From: Hymenobacter translucens
GTDB lineage: Bacteria > Bacteroidota > Bacteroidia > Cytophagales > Hymenobacteraceae
Reading direction: 5' to 3'
Length of the DNA stretch: 64,000 nt
Assembly (NCBI RefSeq): GCF_020685205.1
Contig: NZ_JAJERB010000011.1
Coordinates: 1 to 64,000, forward strand
Both the position numbers and the translations under genes were made by a program. Below are positions 48,779 to 57,710 of this stretch, piece by piece; positions within the stretch are counted from its first letter, which is position 1, and every line of letters begins with the position of its first letter. The notes beneath the pieces were generated by a model. It saw nothing but the letters and a program-made list of their open reading frames with translations, had not been told where the DNA came from and made no database searches.

Positions 48779-51643
48779 TTAGCGGGTGATTTCCACCCAG
48801 CCTTTGTAGGTCCGCTTCGTGTTGTTGAAGTCCGCAAACTCGACCTCGGCGTAGTAGTAGTACACGCCTTCGGTCACCTTCACGCCGCGACGGTTTTCCC
48901 CGGTGCTGCCGCCACCGTCCCAGTTGATGCGGGGGTCGGTGTTGCCATCGTAGATCTTCACGCCCCAGCGGTTGAACACCTGGAAGTGAACCTTCCGCAC
49001 CGGGCTCGACACCTTGGGCACAAACGTGTCGTTGATGCCGTCCCCGTTGGGAGTAAAGATGTTGGGCAGCAGGAAGAACAGGCAGTTGTCCTTGCACTCG
49101 ATGTTGCTCAGGGCGCTGCGGTTACCCGAGGCATCCACCGACTGCACGGCGTAGCAGCCGGCCGGCGAAGTCAGGGCCCGGTGCTGGTAGCGCATCTGCG
49201 TCACCGAGTCGAGCAGGGTAAACGGTCCTTCGGCGGTAGGCCGATAGAAGATGCGGTAGTAGGCAATGGCCCGGCTGCAGTCGGTAGGCGTGTTGCCCAG
49301 CGTCCAGGTCAGCGTGTTGGCGTACGTGTCGCTCGGCCGCGGGAACGAAGGCAGGGCCGCCAGACTGTCGCAGTTGGTTACCGACAGCGTCAGCACCGGT
49401 GGGCAGGGCACCGCGTTGAGGGCAATGCACCGCTCCTGGCTTTTGTTGAGCAGCGGATCCGGCAGGCGTGCGTTGTTGTAGGTGCCATTGGTCAGCACGT
49501 AGTAGCAGTAGGTTGCTCCCTTTTGCAGCGGGGCCGCGGTTGTTCCCCGGTCGGTGTACGTGCCCCCGGTTGCCGTGCCCGTCACGGTGGCAACCTGCAC
49601 GTAGGTAGAGGAACCCGGGTCGCGGCGGAAGATGGTCGTGGGGCGCTGGGCGTTGTTCCACGGCACCGAGTACGTCCAGCGCACGGCGATGCTGTTGGTC
49701 GTCGGGTCCGGGGTGCCCTCCACGCGTACGGTAGAGGCCGGACCTGCCGTTTCAATCAGCTCTGCCGAGCCCGGCGACGACTGCGCGCTGCTGAAGAACT
49801 CCAGCCGGTAGCTATAGGCATTGGCGGCCGTGTTCAGGTTCCGGTCCACGAACGTCGTGTCGTTCAGGCTGGCAATGGTCTGAATCAGCGAAAAAGCTGT
49901 CGGCACGGGGTTCTGGCCCACGGCCCGGTACAGGCGGTAGCCCACGGGCGGGAAGAAGCCGGCATTGCTGGTCGGCTTGGTCCAGCGCACCGTTACCTCG
50001 CCGTTGGCGGCATCGGTGCGGTCAACCGTCACGTTGGTAAACACCGCGCTGCGGCCGGTAAACGATACGCAGGCTTCCTGGGAAGCAATGCTTTCCCCGC
50101 CGCCGGGCTCGGGAAAAATGGCGTAGATGCGGTAGCAGTAAGTTTTGCCGCGTTGCAGGTTGGCAGCATCCACGTAAGTCGTCGCCGTAACGGGCACATC
50201 CGCTATGCGAACGTAGCCCGACGAAGCCGGAATACCTGTTTCACAAGCGCCGGGGGTCCAGGTCGAGGGATTCTCCTTGCGGAAGATCAGAATCCGGCTG
50301 GCGTTTCGGCAGGTATAGGCATCCCAGGTCAGCTGGGCCGAGCTGGAAGTAAGCGTGCCGGCGCGCAGGTTGGCCGGCGGCGGGCCGACCACGGTAATCT
50401 GCCACACCCGCTGGTCAATCAGCGGAGTGCCCGACGCAGACGGCTGGTCCTCGGCCCGGAATAGTACCTGATAGGGCAAACGGCGGACGTTGTTGCAGTC
50501 AGGGGTCCAGGCGAAGGAAGCCTGGGCATTGGTACCGAACTGAGTCTGGGCAAAGGATGCGGAGGGCGTAACCGTGCCCAGGGGCGGGATGATGCCGCCA
50601 AAAGCCGTCAGCCGAACGGGGTTACCATCGGGGTCAGTGGCCGTGATGGTGCGGGCCAGGCGCGTGCCGGCCACTACGCAAACGTCGGCCGGGGTGAAGA
50701 TGGCGGGCCGGATGTTCGAGGTAGGCCGTACCGTAATCTGCATGTCCCGGACAACCTCCCCGATGTTCTGGGGTCCGAAAGGGGTGATCCGCCATTCCCG
50801 CACGACAAACGCGACGTTGTAGTCGCCGATGCCCTGGCTGCTGGGTGAGTTCCACACCAGCTGTCCGGTAAAGCCATCCAGGGTAAACGTCGCTGGCTGT
50901 CCGGGCAAAGCCCCGGGAAAGACCACCTGCACGCCACCCGGCGACACGCTCTGGTGGTTGGGATATTGATAGTTGGGGACCGGAACCGGCTGGGGGTTGT
51001 TGTTGAGCGGAGGCCGCTCAACCGCCGCAATTCCGCCCGGCTGCTGCAGGCAGATGCGGAGCTCAAAGCTAAGCGAGTCGCCATCGGCGTCGTAGGCCCC
51101 GGGGTTGTGCAGATACACCTGGTTCGCAGCGGCCTTGTCGACGGCCGGGGCCGTGAGCACCGGCGAATGGTTGATGCCCAGCGCCGGATCAATGGTGAAG
51201 GTGGTGGAGATGTAGAAGTTCTGGTTCTGCGAGTCGCTCATATTGCGGATGTCGCGGCTGCGGTTTTCCCCAATGTGGCTGACGGTATAGGTGCCCGGAG
51301 CATTATAGGTATGCTCGAAGAAATAGGTGTTGCGGTAGGTGTCGGGTGCAATCTGAACCTGGCTGGCCCGGCGCACGGCGCCCCGTCCGCTGTAGGTGTT
51401 GTCGCCGAAGAAAATGGTTTCGTCGGGGTTCTGAGCTGCCTGCGAAGCCACGTCCGTGTAGGTAATCATCTTAAAAAAGATGCGGCGGGGGTTGCGGGCC
51501 GGTGTGGTGTCGGTCTTGGCCTGAATGTCGCCGGCGCGGATGTGGGTCGCCTCGGCGGTGGAGGCCAGTCCTGATAATGCCAATAAAACCGCCACCCAGA
51601 CCAGCACCGGCCCGGTGACGCGACGTGGTAATGGAATATTCAT
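48779..51643 (-). CDS. Large surface protein with fibronectin-like domains and T9SS type B sorting domain
   Basis: The protein has 954 residues from MNIPLPRRVTGPVLVWVAVL, a signal peptide before ATHIRAGDIQ. That opening, and an early beta region with PAVDKAANQVYLHNPGAYDADGDSLSFEL, recur in Bacteroidota surface proteins. Fibronectin type III-like modules fill the centre (LTWDAYTCRNASRILIFRKE, VRWTKPTSNAGFFPPVGYRLYRA). The end is the gliding-motility-associated (CHU_C) type B sorting domain: IFTPNGDGINDTF, VFNRWGVKIYDG and GVYYYYAEV. It is exported by T9SS and probably held at the surface. The start at 51643 is chosen over 51784, which adds a charged extension before the signal. Confidence 0.88.
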   Translation of the reverse strand: MNIPLPRRVTGPVLVWVAVLLALSGLASTAEATHIRAGDIQAKTDTTPARNPRRIFFKMITYTDVASQAAQNPDETIFFGDNTYSGRGAVRRASQVQIAPDTYRNTYFFEHTYNAPGTYTVSHIGENRSRDIRNMSDSQNQNFYISTTFTIDPALGINHSPVLTAPAVDKAAANQVYLHNPGAYDADGDSLSFELRICLQQPGGIAAVERPPLNNNPQPVPVPNYQYPNHQSVSPGGVQVVFPGALPGQPATFTLDGFTGQLVWNSPSSQGIGDYNVAFVVREWRITPFGPQNIGEVVRDMQITVRPTSNIRPAIFTPADVCVVAGTRLARTITATDPDGNPVRLTAFGGIIPPLGTVTPSASFAQTQFGTNAQASFAWTPDCNNVRRLPYQVLFRAEDQPSASGTPLIDQRVWQITVVGPPPANLRAGTLTSSSAQLTWDAYTCRNASRILIFRKENPSTWTPGACETGIPASSGYVRIADVPVTATTYVDAANLQRGKTYCYRIYAIFPEPGGGESIASQEACVSFTGRSAVFTNVTVDRTDAANGEVTVRWTKPTSNAGFFPPVGYRLYRAVGQNPVPTAFSLIQTIASLNDTTFVDRNLNTAANAYSYRLEFFSSAQSSPGSAELIETAGPASTVRVEGTPDPTTNSIAVRWTYSVPWNNAQRPTTIFRRDPGSSTYVQVATVTGTATGGTYTDRGTTAAPLQKGATYCYYVLTNGTYNNARLPDPLLNKSQERCIALNAVPCPPVLTLSVTNCDSLAALPSFPRPSDTYANTLTWTLGNTPTDCSRAIAYYRIFYRPTAEGPFTLLDSVTQMRYQHRALTSPAGCYAVQSVDASGNRSALSNIECKDNCLFFLLPNIFTPNGDGINDTFVPKVSSPVRKVHFQVFNRWGVKIYDGNTDPRINWDGGGSTGENRRGVKVTEGVYYYYAEVEFADFNNTKRTYKGWVEITR

Positions 51644-51819
51644 ATGAATGACCCGTTTAGGAAGCAAAGGAAAAACAAGAAGAGAAGGTGAGGAAAACCC
51701 GACTGGAAACCTAACAAAAATTCGTTCTACCGGGTTATGTACTAGTCCTGAAGCTCTAACGGCGGGAGCGGCAGATTGATTCACGTTTGAATAGGAATGC
51801 CGTTAACGCCCAATTTCAA

Positions 51820-51850
51820 TTGTTTCGTACGGGGTCGGCACTTACCTTTG
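51820..51850 (+). promoter_or_regulatory. Consensus promoter of sdhCAB
   Basis: TTG (51820-51822), 20 bases, TACCTTTG (51843-51850). Transcription should begin near 51856, giving a 36-base leader to the ATG at 51892 and ruling out the start at 51787. Confidence 0.8.
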
Positions 51851-51891
51851 GCCTCTACAACCGACCTTTCCCAAACCTCCCAGTAGCTTCT

Positions 51892-52659
51892 ATGAGTTGG
51901 ATTACCAAAACATTCTCCAGCAGCATCGGCCGCAAGATCATCATGTCGCTGACCGGCCTGTTCCTGTGCACTTTCCTGCTTGTTCACCTGCTGATCAACC
52001 TGCAGATGCTGCGGCACGACAATGGGGATTCGTTTAATTTCTGGGCGGAGTTCATGGGTACCAACCCTCTGATCAGGGGTATGGAAGTGGTTTTGATGCT
52101 GGGCCTGATCCTGCACAGCTACCAGGGCCTGGCGCTGGCCATCAAAAACAAAAAGGCCCGGGGCGCCCAGGGCTATATCGTAAACCACCCCGAGGCCAAC
52201 TCGAAGTGGTCGTCGCGCAACATGGCCCTGCTGGGCACGCTGCTGCTGATCTTTCTGATCGTGCACCTGATGAACTTCTGGATCCGCTCCCGCTTCGACG
52301 CCATGGGCGGCCTGGCAGAGGTGCGCGTCGCGAACCTCGACCACCCCGTTGGCGATCTGTACTCGGTAGCCGCCGCTTCGTTTAAAATTCCCTGGTACGT
52401 GGCGTTGTACGCCCTGGCGCAGATTGCCCTGGGCTACCACCTGTGGCACGGCTTCACGAGCGGCTTCCAGACGCTTGGTCTCAACCACCGCAAGTACTCC
52501 CCGGCCATCCGGTTTACCGGTTATGCATTTGCCGTAATCGTTTCCCTGCTCTTCGCGGTTATACCAGTGGTGATGTTCTTCGGCGACAACTACCAGCCCC
52601 GGCCCGCTACCGGCAACACGGTGGAACAGTCGCTCGGGGCTGACCCCGCGCTGCGCTAG
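51892..52659 (+). CDS. sdhC: Succinate dehydrogenase cytochrome b subunit
   Basis: The protein has 255 residues with five transmembrane helices, the single-subunit type B anchor. The stretch SSSIGRKIIMSLTGLFLCTFLLVHLLINL carries a heme-type histidine, and others lie in ILHSYQGLAL, FLIVHLMNF and YHLWHGFTSGF; together they suit two b hemes. It anchors SdhA and SdhB and passes electrons to menaquinone. It heads the sdhC-sdhA-sdhB operon. The upstream promoter fixes the start. Confidence 0.94.
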   Translation: MSWITKTFSSSIGRKIIMSLTGLFLCTFLLVHLLINLQMLRHDNGDSFNFWAEFMGTNPLIRGMEVVLMLGLILHSYQGLALAIKNKKARGAQGYIVNHPEANSKWSSRNMALLGTLLLIFLIVHLMNFWIRSRFDAMGGLAEVRVANLDHPVGDLYSVAAASFKIPWYVALYALAQIALGYHLWHGFTSGFQTLGLNHRKYSPAIRFTGYAFAVIVSLLFAVIPVVMFFGDNYQPRPATGNTVEQSLGADPALR

Positions 52660-52703
52660 GCCATGCACTCACTTGTTTGCTCCACTTCATTCCGTTCCCA
52701 CCC

Positions 52704-54638
52704 ATGATCTTGGATTCGAAAATTCCCGAAGGGCCCCTGGCCGAAAAGTGGGAGAAGCATAAGTTTAACGTTAAGCTCGTCAACCCTGCCAACAAGCGGA
52801 AGTACGACGTGATTATCGTCGGTACCGGCCTGGCCGGGGCTTCAGCCGCCGCTTCGCTGGCCGAGCTGGGCTACAACGTGAAGGCCTTTTCCTTCCACGA
52901 CTCCCCGCGCCGCGCCCACTCCATTGCCGCCCAGGGTGGTATCAACGCTGCCAAAAACTACCAGAACGACGGCGACTCCGTCTTCCGCCTGTTCTACGAT
53001 ACCATCAAAGGGGGTGACTACCGGGCCCGGGAAGCCAACGTGTACCGGCTGGCCCAGGTATCGGTCAACATCATCGACCAGTGCGTGGCCCAGGGCGTAC
53101 CCTTCGCCCGGGAATACGGCGGCCTGCTGGCCAACCGCTCGTTCGGCGGCGCCCAGGTTAGCCGCACGTTCTACGCCCGGGGCCAGACCGGCCAGCAGCT
53201 GCTGCTGGGCGCCTACTCGGCCCTGAGCCGGCAGATTGCCTACGGCAAAGTGAAGATGTACAACCGCACCGAGATGCTGGACGTGGTGGTAGTCGACGGG
53301 CACGCCCGCGGCATCATCACCCGCCACCTCATCACGGGTGAGATTGAGCAGCACTCGGCCCACGCCGTGGTGCTGGCGACCGGGGGCTACGGCAACGTGT
53401 TCTATCTGAGCACCAACGCCATGTACTCCAACACGACCGCTATCTGGCGGGCGCACAAGAAGGGTGCCTTCTTCGCCAATCCCTGCTTTACCCAGATTCA
53501 CCCCACCTGCATTCCCGTATCGGGCGACTACCAGTCGAAGCTGACGCTGATGTCGGAGTCGCTGCGCAACGACGGGCGCGTATGGGTGCCCAAGACGGTG
53601 GAGATGGCCGAGCGCGTGCGCCAGGGCCAGCTCAAGCCCCAGGACATTGCCGAGGACGACCGCGACTACTTCCTGGAGCGCAAGTACCCCGCTTTCGGTA
53701 ACCTAGTTCCGCGCGACGTGGCCTCGCGCAACGCCAAGATGATGTGCGACGAAGGTCGCGGCGTGGGCACCTCAGGCCTGGCCGTGTACCTCGACTTCGC
53801 CGACATCATCAAGCGCACGGGCGCAGACTCGGTCAGCCAGAAGTACGGCAACCTGTTTGCCATGTACGAGAAAATCACCGACGAAGACCCCTACTCGCAG
53901 CCGATGCGCATCTACCCCGCGGTGCACTACACCATGGGCGGGCTGTGGGTCGACTACAACCTGCAGACCACCGTGCCGGGCCTGTACGCCACCGGGGAGT
54001 GCAACTTCTCCGACCACGGCGCCAACCGCCTCGGGGCCTCGGCGCTGATGCAGGGCCTGGCCGACGGCTACTTCGTGATTCCCTACACCATCGGGGATTA
54101 CCTGGCCAACACGCCGCCCAAGCCCGTGACCACGGACCACCCCGCTTTCCGCGAGGCCGAGGCCAACGTACGCGAGCAGATCAGCAAGCTGATGAGCATC
54201 AACGGCAACCGCACGCCCGACGAGTTCCACAAGGCCCTGGGCCACATCATGTGGGAGTACTGCGGTATGGCCCGCAACGCCGAAGGACTGCGCCACGCCA
54301 AGCAGGCCATCCAGCAGCTCCGCAAGGAGTTCTGGTCGGATCTGAAGGTGGTGGGCAGCAACGATGAGTTGAACCAGACACTTGAGAAGGCCGGCCGCGT
54401 GGCTGACTTCATCGAGCTGGGCGAGCTGATGGTGGACGACGCGCTGAACCGTAACGAAAGCTGCGGCGGCCACTTCCGCGAGGAATACGCCACGCCGGAA
54501 GGCGAGGCTCAGCGCGACGATGAGAACTACGCGTACGTTGCCGCCTGGGAGTTCCGGGGCCTCGACGTTCCCGAGGTCCTGCACAAGGAGGACCTGCAGT
54601 TCGAAAACGTGAAGCTCACCCAGCGCAGCTACAAGTAA
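52704..54638 (+). CDS. sdhA: Succinate dehydrogenase flavoprotein subunit
   Basis: The protein has 644 residues. The dinucleotide motif is VIIVGTGLAGASAAASLAELGY; the FAD-linked histidine sits in RRAHSIAAQGGINAAKN; VLATGGYGNVFYLS and ATGECNFSDHGANRLGA are the usual FAD and capping blocks. This is the type B enzyme of Bacteroidota. The ATG at 52704 begins MILDSKIPEGPLAEKWEKHK and is preferred to 52677. The 44-base gap to sdhC has no terminator. The 88 bases to sdhB contain an unusual palindrome. Confidence 0.97.
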   Translation: MILDSKIPEGPLAEKWEKHKFNVKLVNPANKRKYDVIIVGTGLAGASAAASLAELGYNVKAFSFHDSPRRAHSIAAQGGINAAKNYQNDGDSVFRLFYDTIKGGDYRAREANVYRLAQVSVNIIDQCVAQGVPFAREYGGLLANRSFGGAQVSRTFYARGQTGQQLLLGAYSALSRQIAYGKVKMYNRTEMLDVVVVDGHARGIITRHLITGEIEQHSAHAVVLATGGYGNVFYLSTNAMYSNTTAIWRAHKKGAFFANPCFTQIHPTCIPVSGDYQSKLTLMSESLRNDGRVWVPKTVEMAERVRQGQLKPQDIAEDDRDYFLERKYPAFGNLVPRDVASRNAKMMCDEGRGVGTSGLAVYLDFADIIKRTGADSVSQKYGNLFAMYEKITDEDPYSQPMRIYPAVHYTMGGLWVDYNLQTTVPGLYATGECNFSDHGANRLGASALMQGLADGYFVIPYTIGDYLANTPPKPVTTDHPAFREAEANVREQISKLMSINGNRTPDEFHKALGHIMWEYCGMARNAEGLRHAKQAIQQLRKEFWSDLKVVGSNDELNQTLEKAGRVADFIELGELMVDDALNRNESCGGHFREEYATPEGEAQRDDENYAYVAAWEFRGLDVPEVLHKEDLQFENVKLTQRSYK

Positions 54639-54718
54639 GGTTTTAGGGACTTAGGGCTTAGGTTTTAGCCTTAAAGCCCTTGTTCCTAAGACCTATTCCC
54701 TAAGACCTAAGACCTCAG
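54639..54718. repeat. 80-bp imperfect palindrome between sdhA and sdhB
   Basis: The left part is built from TTTTAGGG / CTTAGGG words; the right part from their complements CCTAAGACC / TAAGACCT. The two halves face each other around about 54678. The block fills almost the whole gap between sdhA and sdhB. Confidence 0.75.
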
Positions 54719-54726
54719 AAATACCC

Positions 54727-55512
54727 ATGGCTGGAAGTAACCCGAATGCCAAACCAATGAATCTGACGCTGAAAGTGTGGCGTCAGAAAAACCGCGCCGC
54801 GGCGGGTCAGGTGGTACAATACAACGTCCGCGACATCTCCCCCGAAATGTCGTTTCTGGAAATGCTGGACGTCCTCAACGAGGACCTGCTGCGCAAAGGC
54901 GACGACCCGGTAGCGTTTGACCACGACTGCCGCGAAGGCATCTGCGGCTCGTGCAACCTGTTCATCAACGGCCGGGCTCACGGTCCCGAGCAGGGCACCA
55001 CAACCTGCCAGCTGCACATGCGCAAGTTCTCCGACGGCGACACCATCACCATCGAGCCCTGGCGCTCCCAGGCCTTCCCGGTCAATAAGGACCTGAGCGT
55101 CGACCGCTCGGCCTTTGACCGGATCATTCAGGCCGGTGGCTACGTGAGCGTGAACACCGGCGGCGTACCCGACGGCAACGAGATTCCGATTCCGAAGCCC
55201 ATTGCCGACCGCGCCTTTGAGGCCGCGACCTGCATCGCCTGCGGCGCCTGCGTGGCCGCCTGCAAAAATTCCTCGGCTATGCTGTTCGTGTCGGCCAAGG
55301 TGTCGCAGCTCGCGCTGCTGCCCCAGGGTCAGGTCGAGCGCTCAACCCGCGTGGAAAACATGGTGGCCCAGATGGACAGGGAAGGCTTCGGCGCCTGCTC
55401 CAACATCGGCCAGTGCGCCGCGGAATGCCCGGTGGGCATCTCGCTCGAAAACATTGCCATCCTCAACCGCGAGTTCATCTCCGCCAAGGCTACCTCGAAC
55501 AACCTGGCGTAG
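54727..55512 (+). CDS. sdhB: Succinate dehydrogenase iron-sulfur subunit
   Basis: The protein has 261 residues. The 2Fe-2S ligands are in CREGICGSC and the later TTTCQLHM. The 4Fe-4S ligands are in CIACGACVAAC, and the 3Fe-4S site in CSNIGQCAAECPVGIS (first and later cysteines). It relays electrons from the flavin to the cytochrome b anchor. It ends the operon and is followed by a perfect terminator. The ATG follows the palindrome by eight bases. Confidence 0.97.
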   Translation: MAGSNPNAKPMNLTLKVWRQKNRAAAGQVVQYNVRDISPEMSFLEMLDVLNEDLLRKGDDPVAFDHDCREGICGSCNLFINGRAHGPEQGTTTCQLHMRKFSDGDTITIEPWRSQAFPVNKDLSVDRSAFDRIIQAGGYVSVNTGGVPDGNEIPIPKPIADRAFEAATCIACGACVAACKNSSAMLFVSAKVSQLALLPQGQVERSTRVENMVAQMDREGFGACSNIGQCAAECPVGISLENIAILNREFISAKATSNNLA

Positions 55513-55528
55513 GTGATTCTGATTTCTG

Positions 55529-55566
55529 AAAAAAGGCGAAAGGGACTTCCCGTTTCGCCTTTTTTT
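55529..55566 (+). terminator. Terminator of the sdhCAB operon
   Basis: A stem built on GGCGAAA and TTTCGCC (55535-55541 and 55553-55559), A-run and T-run either side, 16 bases after sdhB. Confidence 0.85.
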
Positions 55567-55652
55567 ATGCCTACCCGGTTCCGTCGGCTGGTCGGCTAAT
55601 CATTCCCGGCGCTTTCGTTGTTAGCAGCCAAAGCATCCTGACCTATCCCTTC

Positions 55653-56180
55653 ATGATAACCATTATTGCGGGCACCAACCGTCCGAACTCCCGGGCAACC
55701 CGGCTGGCGGCCTTGTACGCGGGCATTCTGTCTGAGCTGGGCGCTGCGCACCAGATCCTGGACCTGGCCGACCTGCCCGCGGACTTTACTGCCACCGCCC
55801 TGTATGCCGAAACGGGTCGGAATGCCGCTTTCAACCAACTGGCCCGGAAAGCCGGAGAGGCCAGCAAGCTGGTTTTCATCGTGCCCGAGTACAACGCCTC
55901 GTTTCCCGGGGCGCTGAAAGCCTTTATCGACGGCCTGCCTTACCCCGGCGGCATCCGCGGCAAGAAAGCAGCTTTGGTGGGCTTGTCGTCGGGCTCCCAG
56001 GGCGGGCTGCTGGCCATGGCCCACCTGACCGATATCCTGATGTACCTCGGCACGGCCGTGCTGCCCAGCCGGGTGCGCCTGCCTGGCATCGACCAGTACC
56101 TGACGGCGGAGGGCGAGCTGACGCATCCGCTGTACCAGCAGCTGCTGCGCGAACAGGCAACCGAGCTGCTGGCGTTTTAG
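55653..56180 (+). CDS. NADPH-dependent FMN reductase (flavodoxin-like)
   Basis: The protein has 175 residues. The opening MITIIAGTNRPNSRATRLAALYAGIL is the FMN phosphate loop (GTNRPNS). VFIVPEYNASFPGALKAFIDGLPYP is the second FMN-binding block (PEYN), and GLSSGSQGGLLAMAHL the third. This is the standard length of the YhdA/Azr group, which reduces FMN, quinones or azo dyes. It is probably an antioxidant enzyme. It is transcribed between the sdh terminator and a divergent-function copper-type cluster. Confidence 0.88.
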   Translation: MITIIAGTNRPNSRATRLAALYAGILSELGAAHQILDLADLPADFTATALYAETGRNAAFNQLARKAGEASKLVFIVPEYNASFPGALKAFIDGLPYPGGIRGKKAALVGLSSGSQGGLLAMAHLTDILMYLGTAVLPSRVRLPGIDQYLTAEGELTHPLYQQLLREQATELLAF

Positions 56181-56245
56181 GCGCCGCACCGGCCAGCGGC
56201 CAGCTAACGGACATCCAGTATATTTGATAACCCTACCCTGGTTCC

Positions 56246-56629
56246 GTGGCCCGTCTCTTCTCCTGGTTTCTTGTGTGCCTGATCCTGCTGCAGACTTTCA
56301 GCCGGGAGCTGGTTGTTCTCAACTACCAGGCCCAGAAGCAGCGGATTACCGAGCTGTTCTGCGTGAACAAGGCCCGCCCGGCCATGCAGTGCAACGGGAA
56401 GTGCCACTTGGCCAAACAGCTGCGAAAAGCCGGCAGTACCGACGGCAAAGCCCCTTCCACGAGCTTTGCCAAACTAAAGCTCGACGCCGTTAGCCCCCTG
56501 CCCCGCCTGCGGTTTTCCTCGCACGCCACCGTTCCGTCCGCGCCGCGCCGGTTTGCCGGCTTCCGCCCCGGTTACTACGCGTTTACGCCCGCGCACGGCG
56601 TCTTCCACCCGCCGTCCTTTCAGGTCTGA
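56246..56629 (+). CDS. Small membrane protein with CNGKC motif
   Basis: The protein has 127 residues from a GTG start. One transmembrane helix (ARLFSWFLVCLILLQTFSRELVVL) is followed by a short loop LFCVNKARPAMQCNGKCHLAKQLRKA. The cysteines of LFCVNKARP and QCNGKC, with the nearby His, make a plausible soft-metal site. The C-terminal half is Arg/Pro/His-rich and ends HPPSFQV. Similar small proteins with CNGKC are found in other Bacteroidota near copper or heme functions, as I recall; this is unverified. It precedes the MbnP-like gene by 106 bases, so the three genes may form one unit. Confidence 0.65.
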   Translation: MARLFSWFLVCLILLQTFSRELVVLNYQAQKQRITELFCVNKARPAMQCNGKCHLAKQLRKAGSTDGKAPSTSFAKLKLDAVSPLPRLRFSSHATVPSAPRRFAGFRPGYYAFTPAHGVFHPPSFQV

Positions 56630-56735
56630 CCTCGACATGGCCGCTGCTGCCCGCAGCCGGCCTAGCCACCAGGGCATCAATTAGCCGGGCCCGGTGTTGC
56701 TGAAGTATACGTAGTTAACTGATTGACTAGCACGG

Positions 56736-57512
56736 ATGAAACTTACCCGATTCACCTCTTACATAACCATGGCAGTTCTTGCTGCCTGCTCCCTTACTAG
56801 CTGTGAGGACGATGACCCCAAAACCGAAACCGGGGCGGTCAGCATCCGAATGGACCACGTGGTAGGCACCGCTCCGCTGGTGCTGGGCTCAACCAGATAT
56901 GCCGTTGGCTCCGGCGACAGTCTGACGGTGTCGGCATTCAGCTATTTCGTGTCGAACATCAGGCTGAGGCGCCAGGACGGCACCGAGTACGCCGCTCCCA
57001 GCAGCTACTTTCTGGTCAAGGAGTCGGATGCGGCCAGCAAAACGCTGGTGCTGAAGGATGTGCCGCCGGGGGACTACGCCAGTATGAGCTTTTTGCTGGG
57101 CGTCGATAGCACCCGTACCGTTACCGAAGCGCCGGCGGGTTCGCTCGACCCCACCAGCACCATGTACTGGCCCATGACCCGGGAGTACATCTTCCTGAAG
57201 CTGGAGGGCACGTCCCGCCAGTCGCCTAGCTCCGCCCTGCTGTTCCACATTGCCGGCTACCGCAAGCCCGTCAACACCCTGCGAACCATCACCCTGCCCT
57301 TTACCGGCTCCTCCCTGCCCGTGCGCCAGGGCAAAACGCCGCAGGTTCATGTGAAGGCGGACATACTCAAGGCCCTGACCGGGCCCAACCCCATCCGATT
57401 TGCCACGGTGTACAGCACGATGAGCGGGTCCAATACCAACCAGAACATGCTGAAGATTGCCGATAACTACGCGGCCGGTATGTTCCGGGTCGACCACATC
57501 ATGGCCAACTAG
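56736..57512 (+). CDS. MbnP-family lipoprotein
   Basis: The protein has 258 residues. The signal leads to a lipobox (AACSLTSC), so it is lipid-anchored. The conserved MbnP blocks are AFSYFVSNIRLRRQDGTEY, LVLKDVPPGDYASMSFLLGVDS, LDPTSTMYWPMTREYIFLKLEG and ADNYAAGMFRVDHIM. The only tryptophan is W145 in MYWPM. MbnP proteins in methanobactin operons bind copper after a partner MbnH converts one tryptophan to kynurenine. A single tryptophan makes W145 the obvious candidate here. The di-heme gene 198 bases downstream would be the partner. Confidence 0.85.
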   Translation: MKLTRFTSYITMAVLAACSLTSCEDDDPKTETGAVSIRMDHVVGTAPLVLGSTRYAVGSGDSLTVSAFSYFVSNIRLRRQDGTEYAAPSSYFLVKESDAASKTLVLKDVPPGDYASMSFLLGVDSTRTVTEAPAGSLDPTSTMYWPMTREYIFLKLEGTSRQSPSSALLFHIAGYRKPVNTLRTITLPFTGSSLPVRQGKTPQVHVKADILKALTGPNPIRFATVYSTMSGSNTNQNMLKIADNYAAGMFRVDHIMAN

Positions 57513-57710
57513 CGGCCACAACCCGCTCTTAGTGGCTCCCAGGCTGATTAAGCAGCAGTGCTGCGGGCAATGCCCCCGCTGCTTTATTTGAAGGATTGCG
57601 CACGGGCGAGAAGACCCAGTTGATCCTGACGGCAAAGTAAACTTAACCGGTCATCCCTGGCGTTGTCGTGCCAACGCCTATCTTTATCGGGCCCGTTCCT
57701 GCTTCACTCC

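Noticed and set aside
51787..51891. Extension of sdhC to an upstream start
   Set aside because: The promoter at 51820-51850 lies inside the extension, so it cannot be translated from this transcript.
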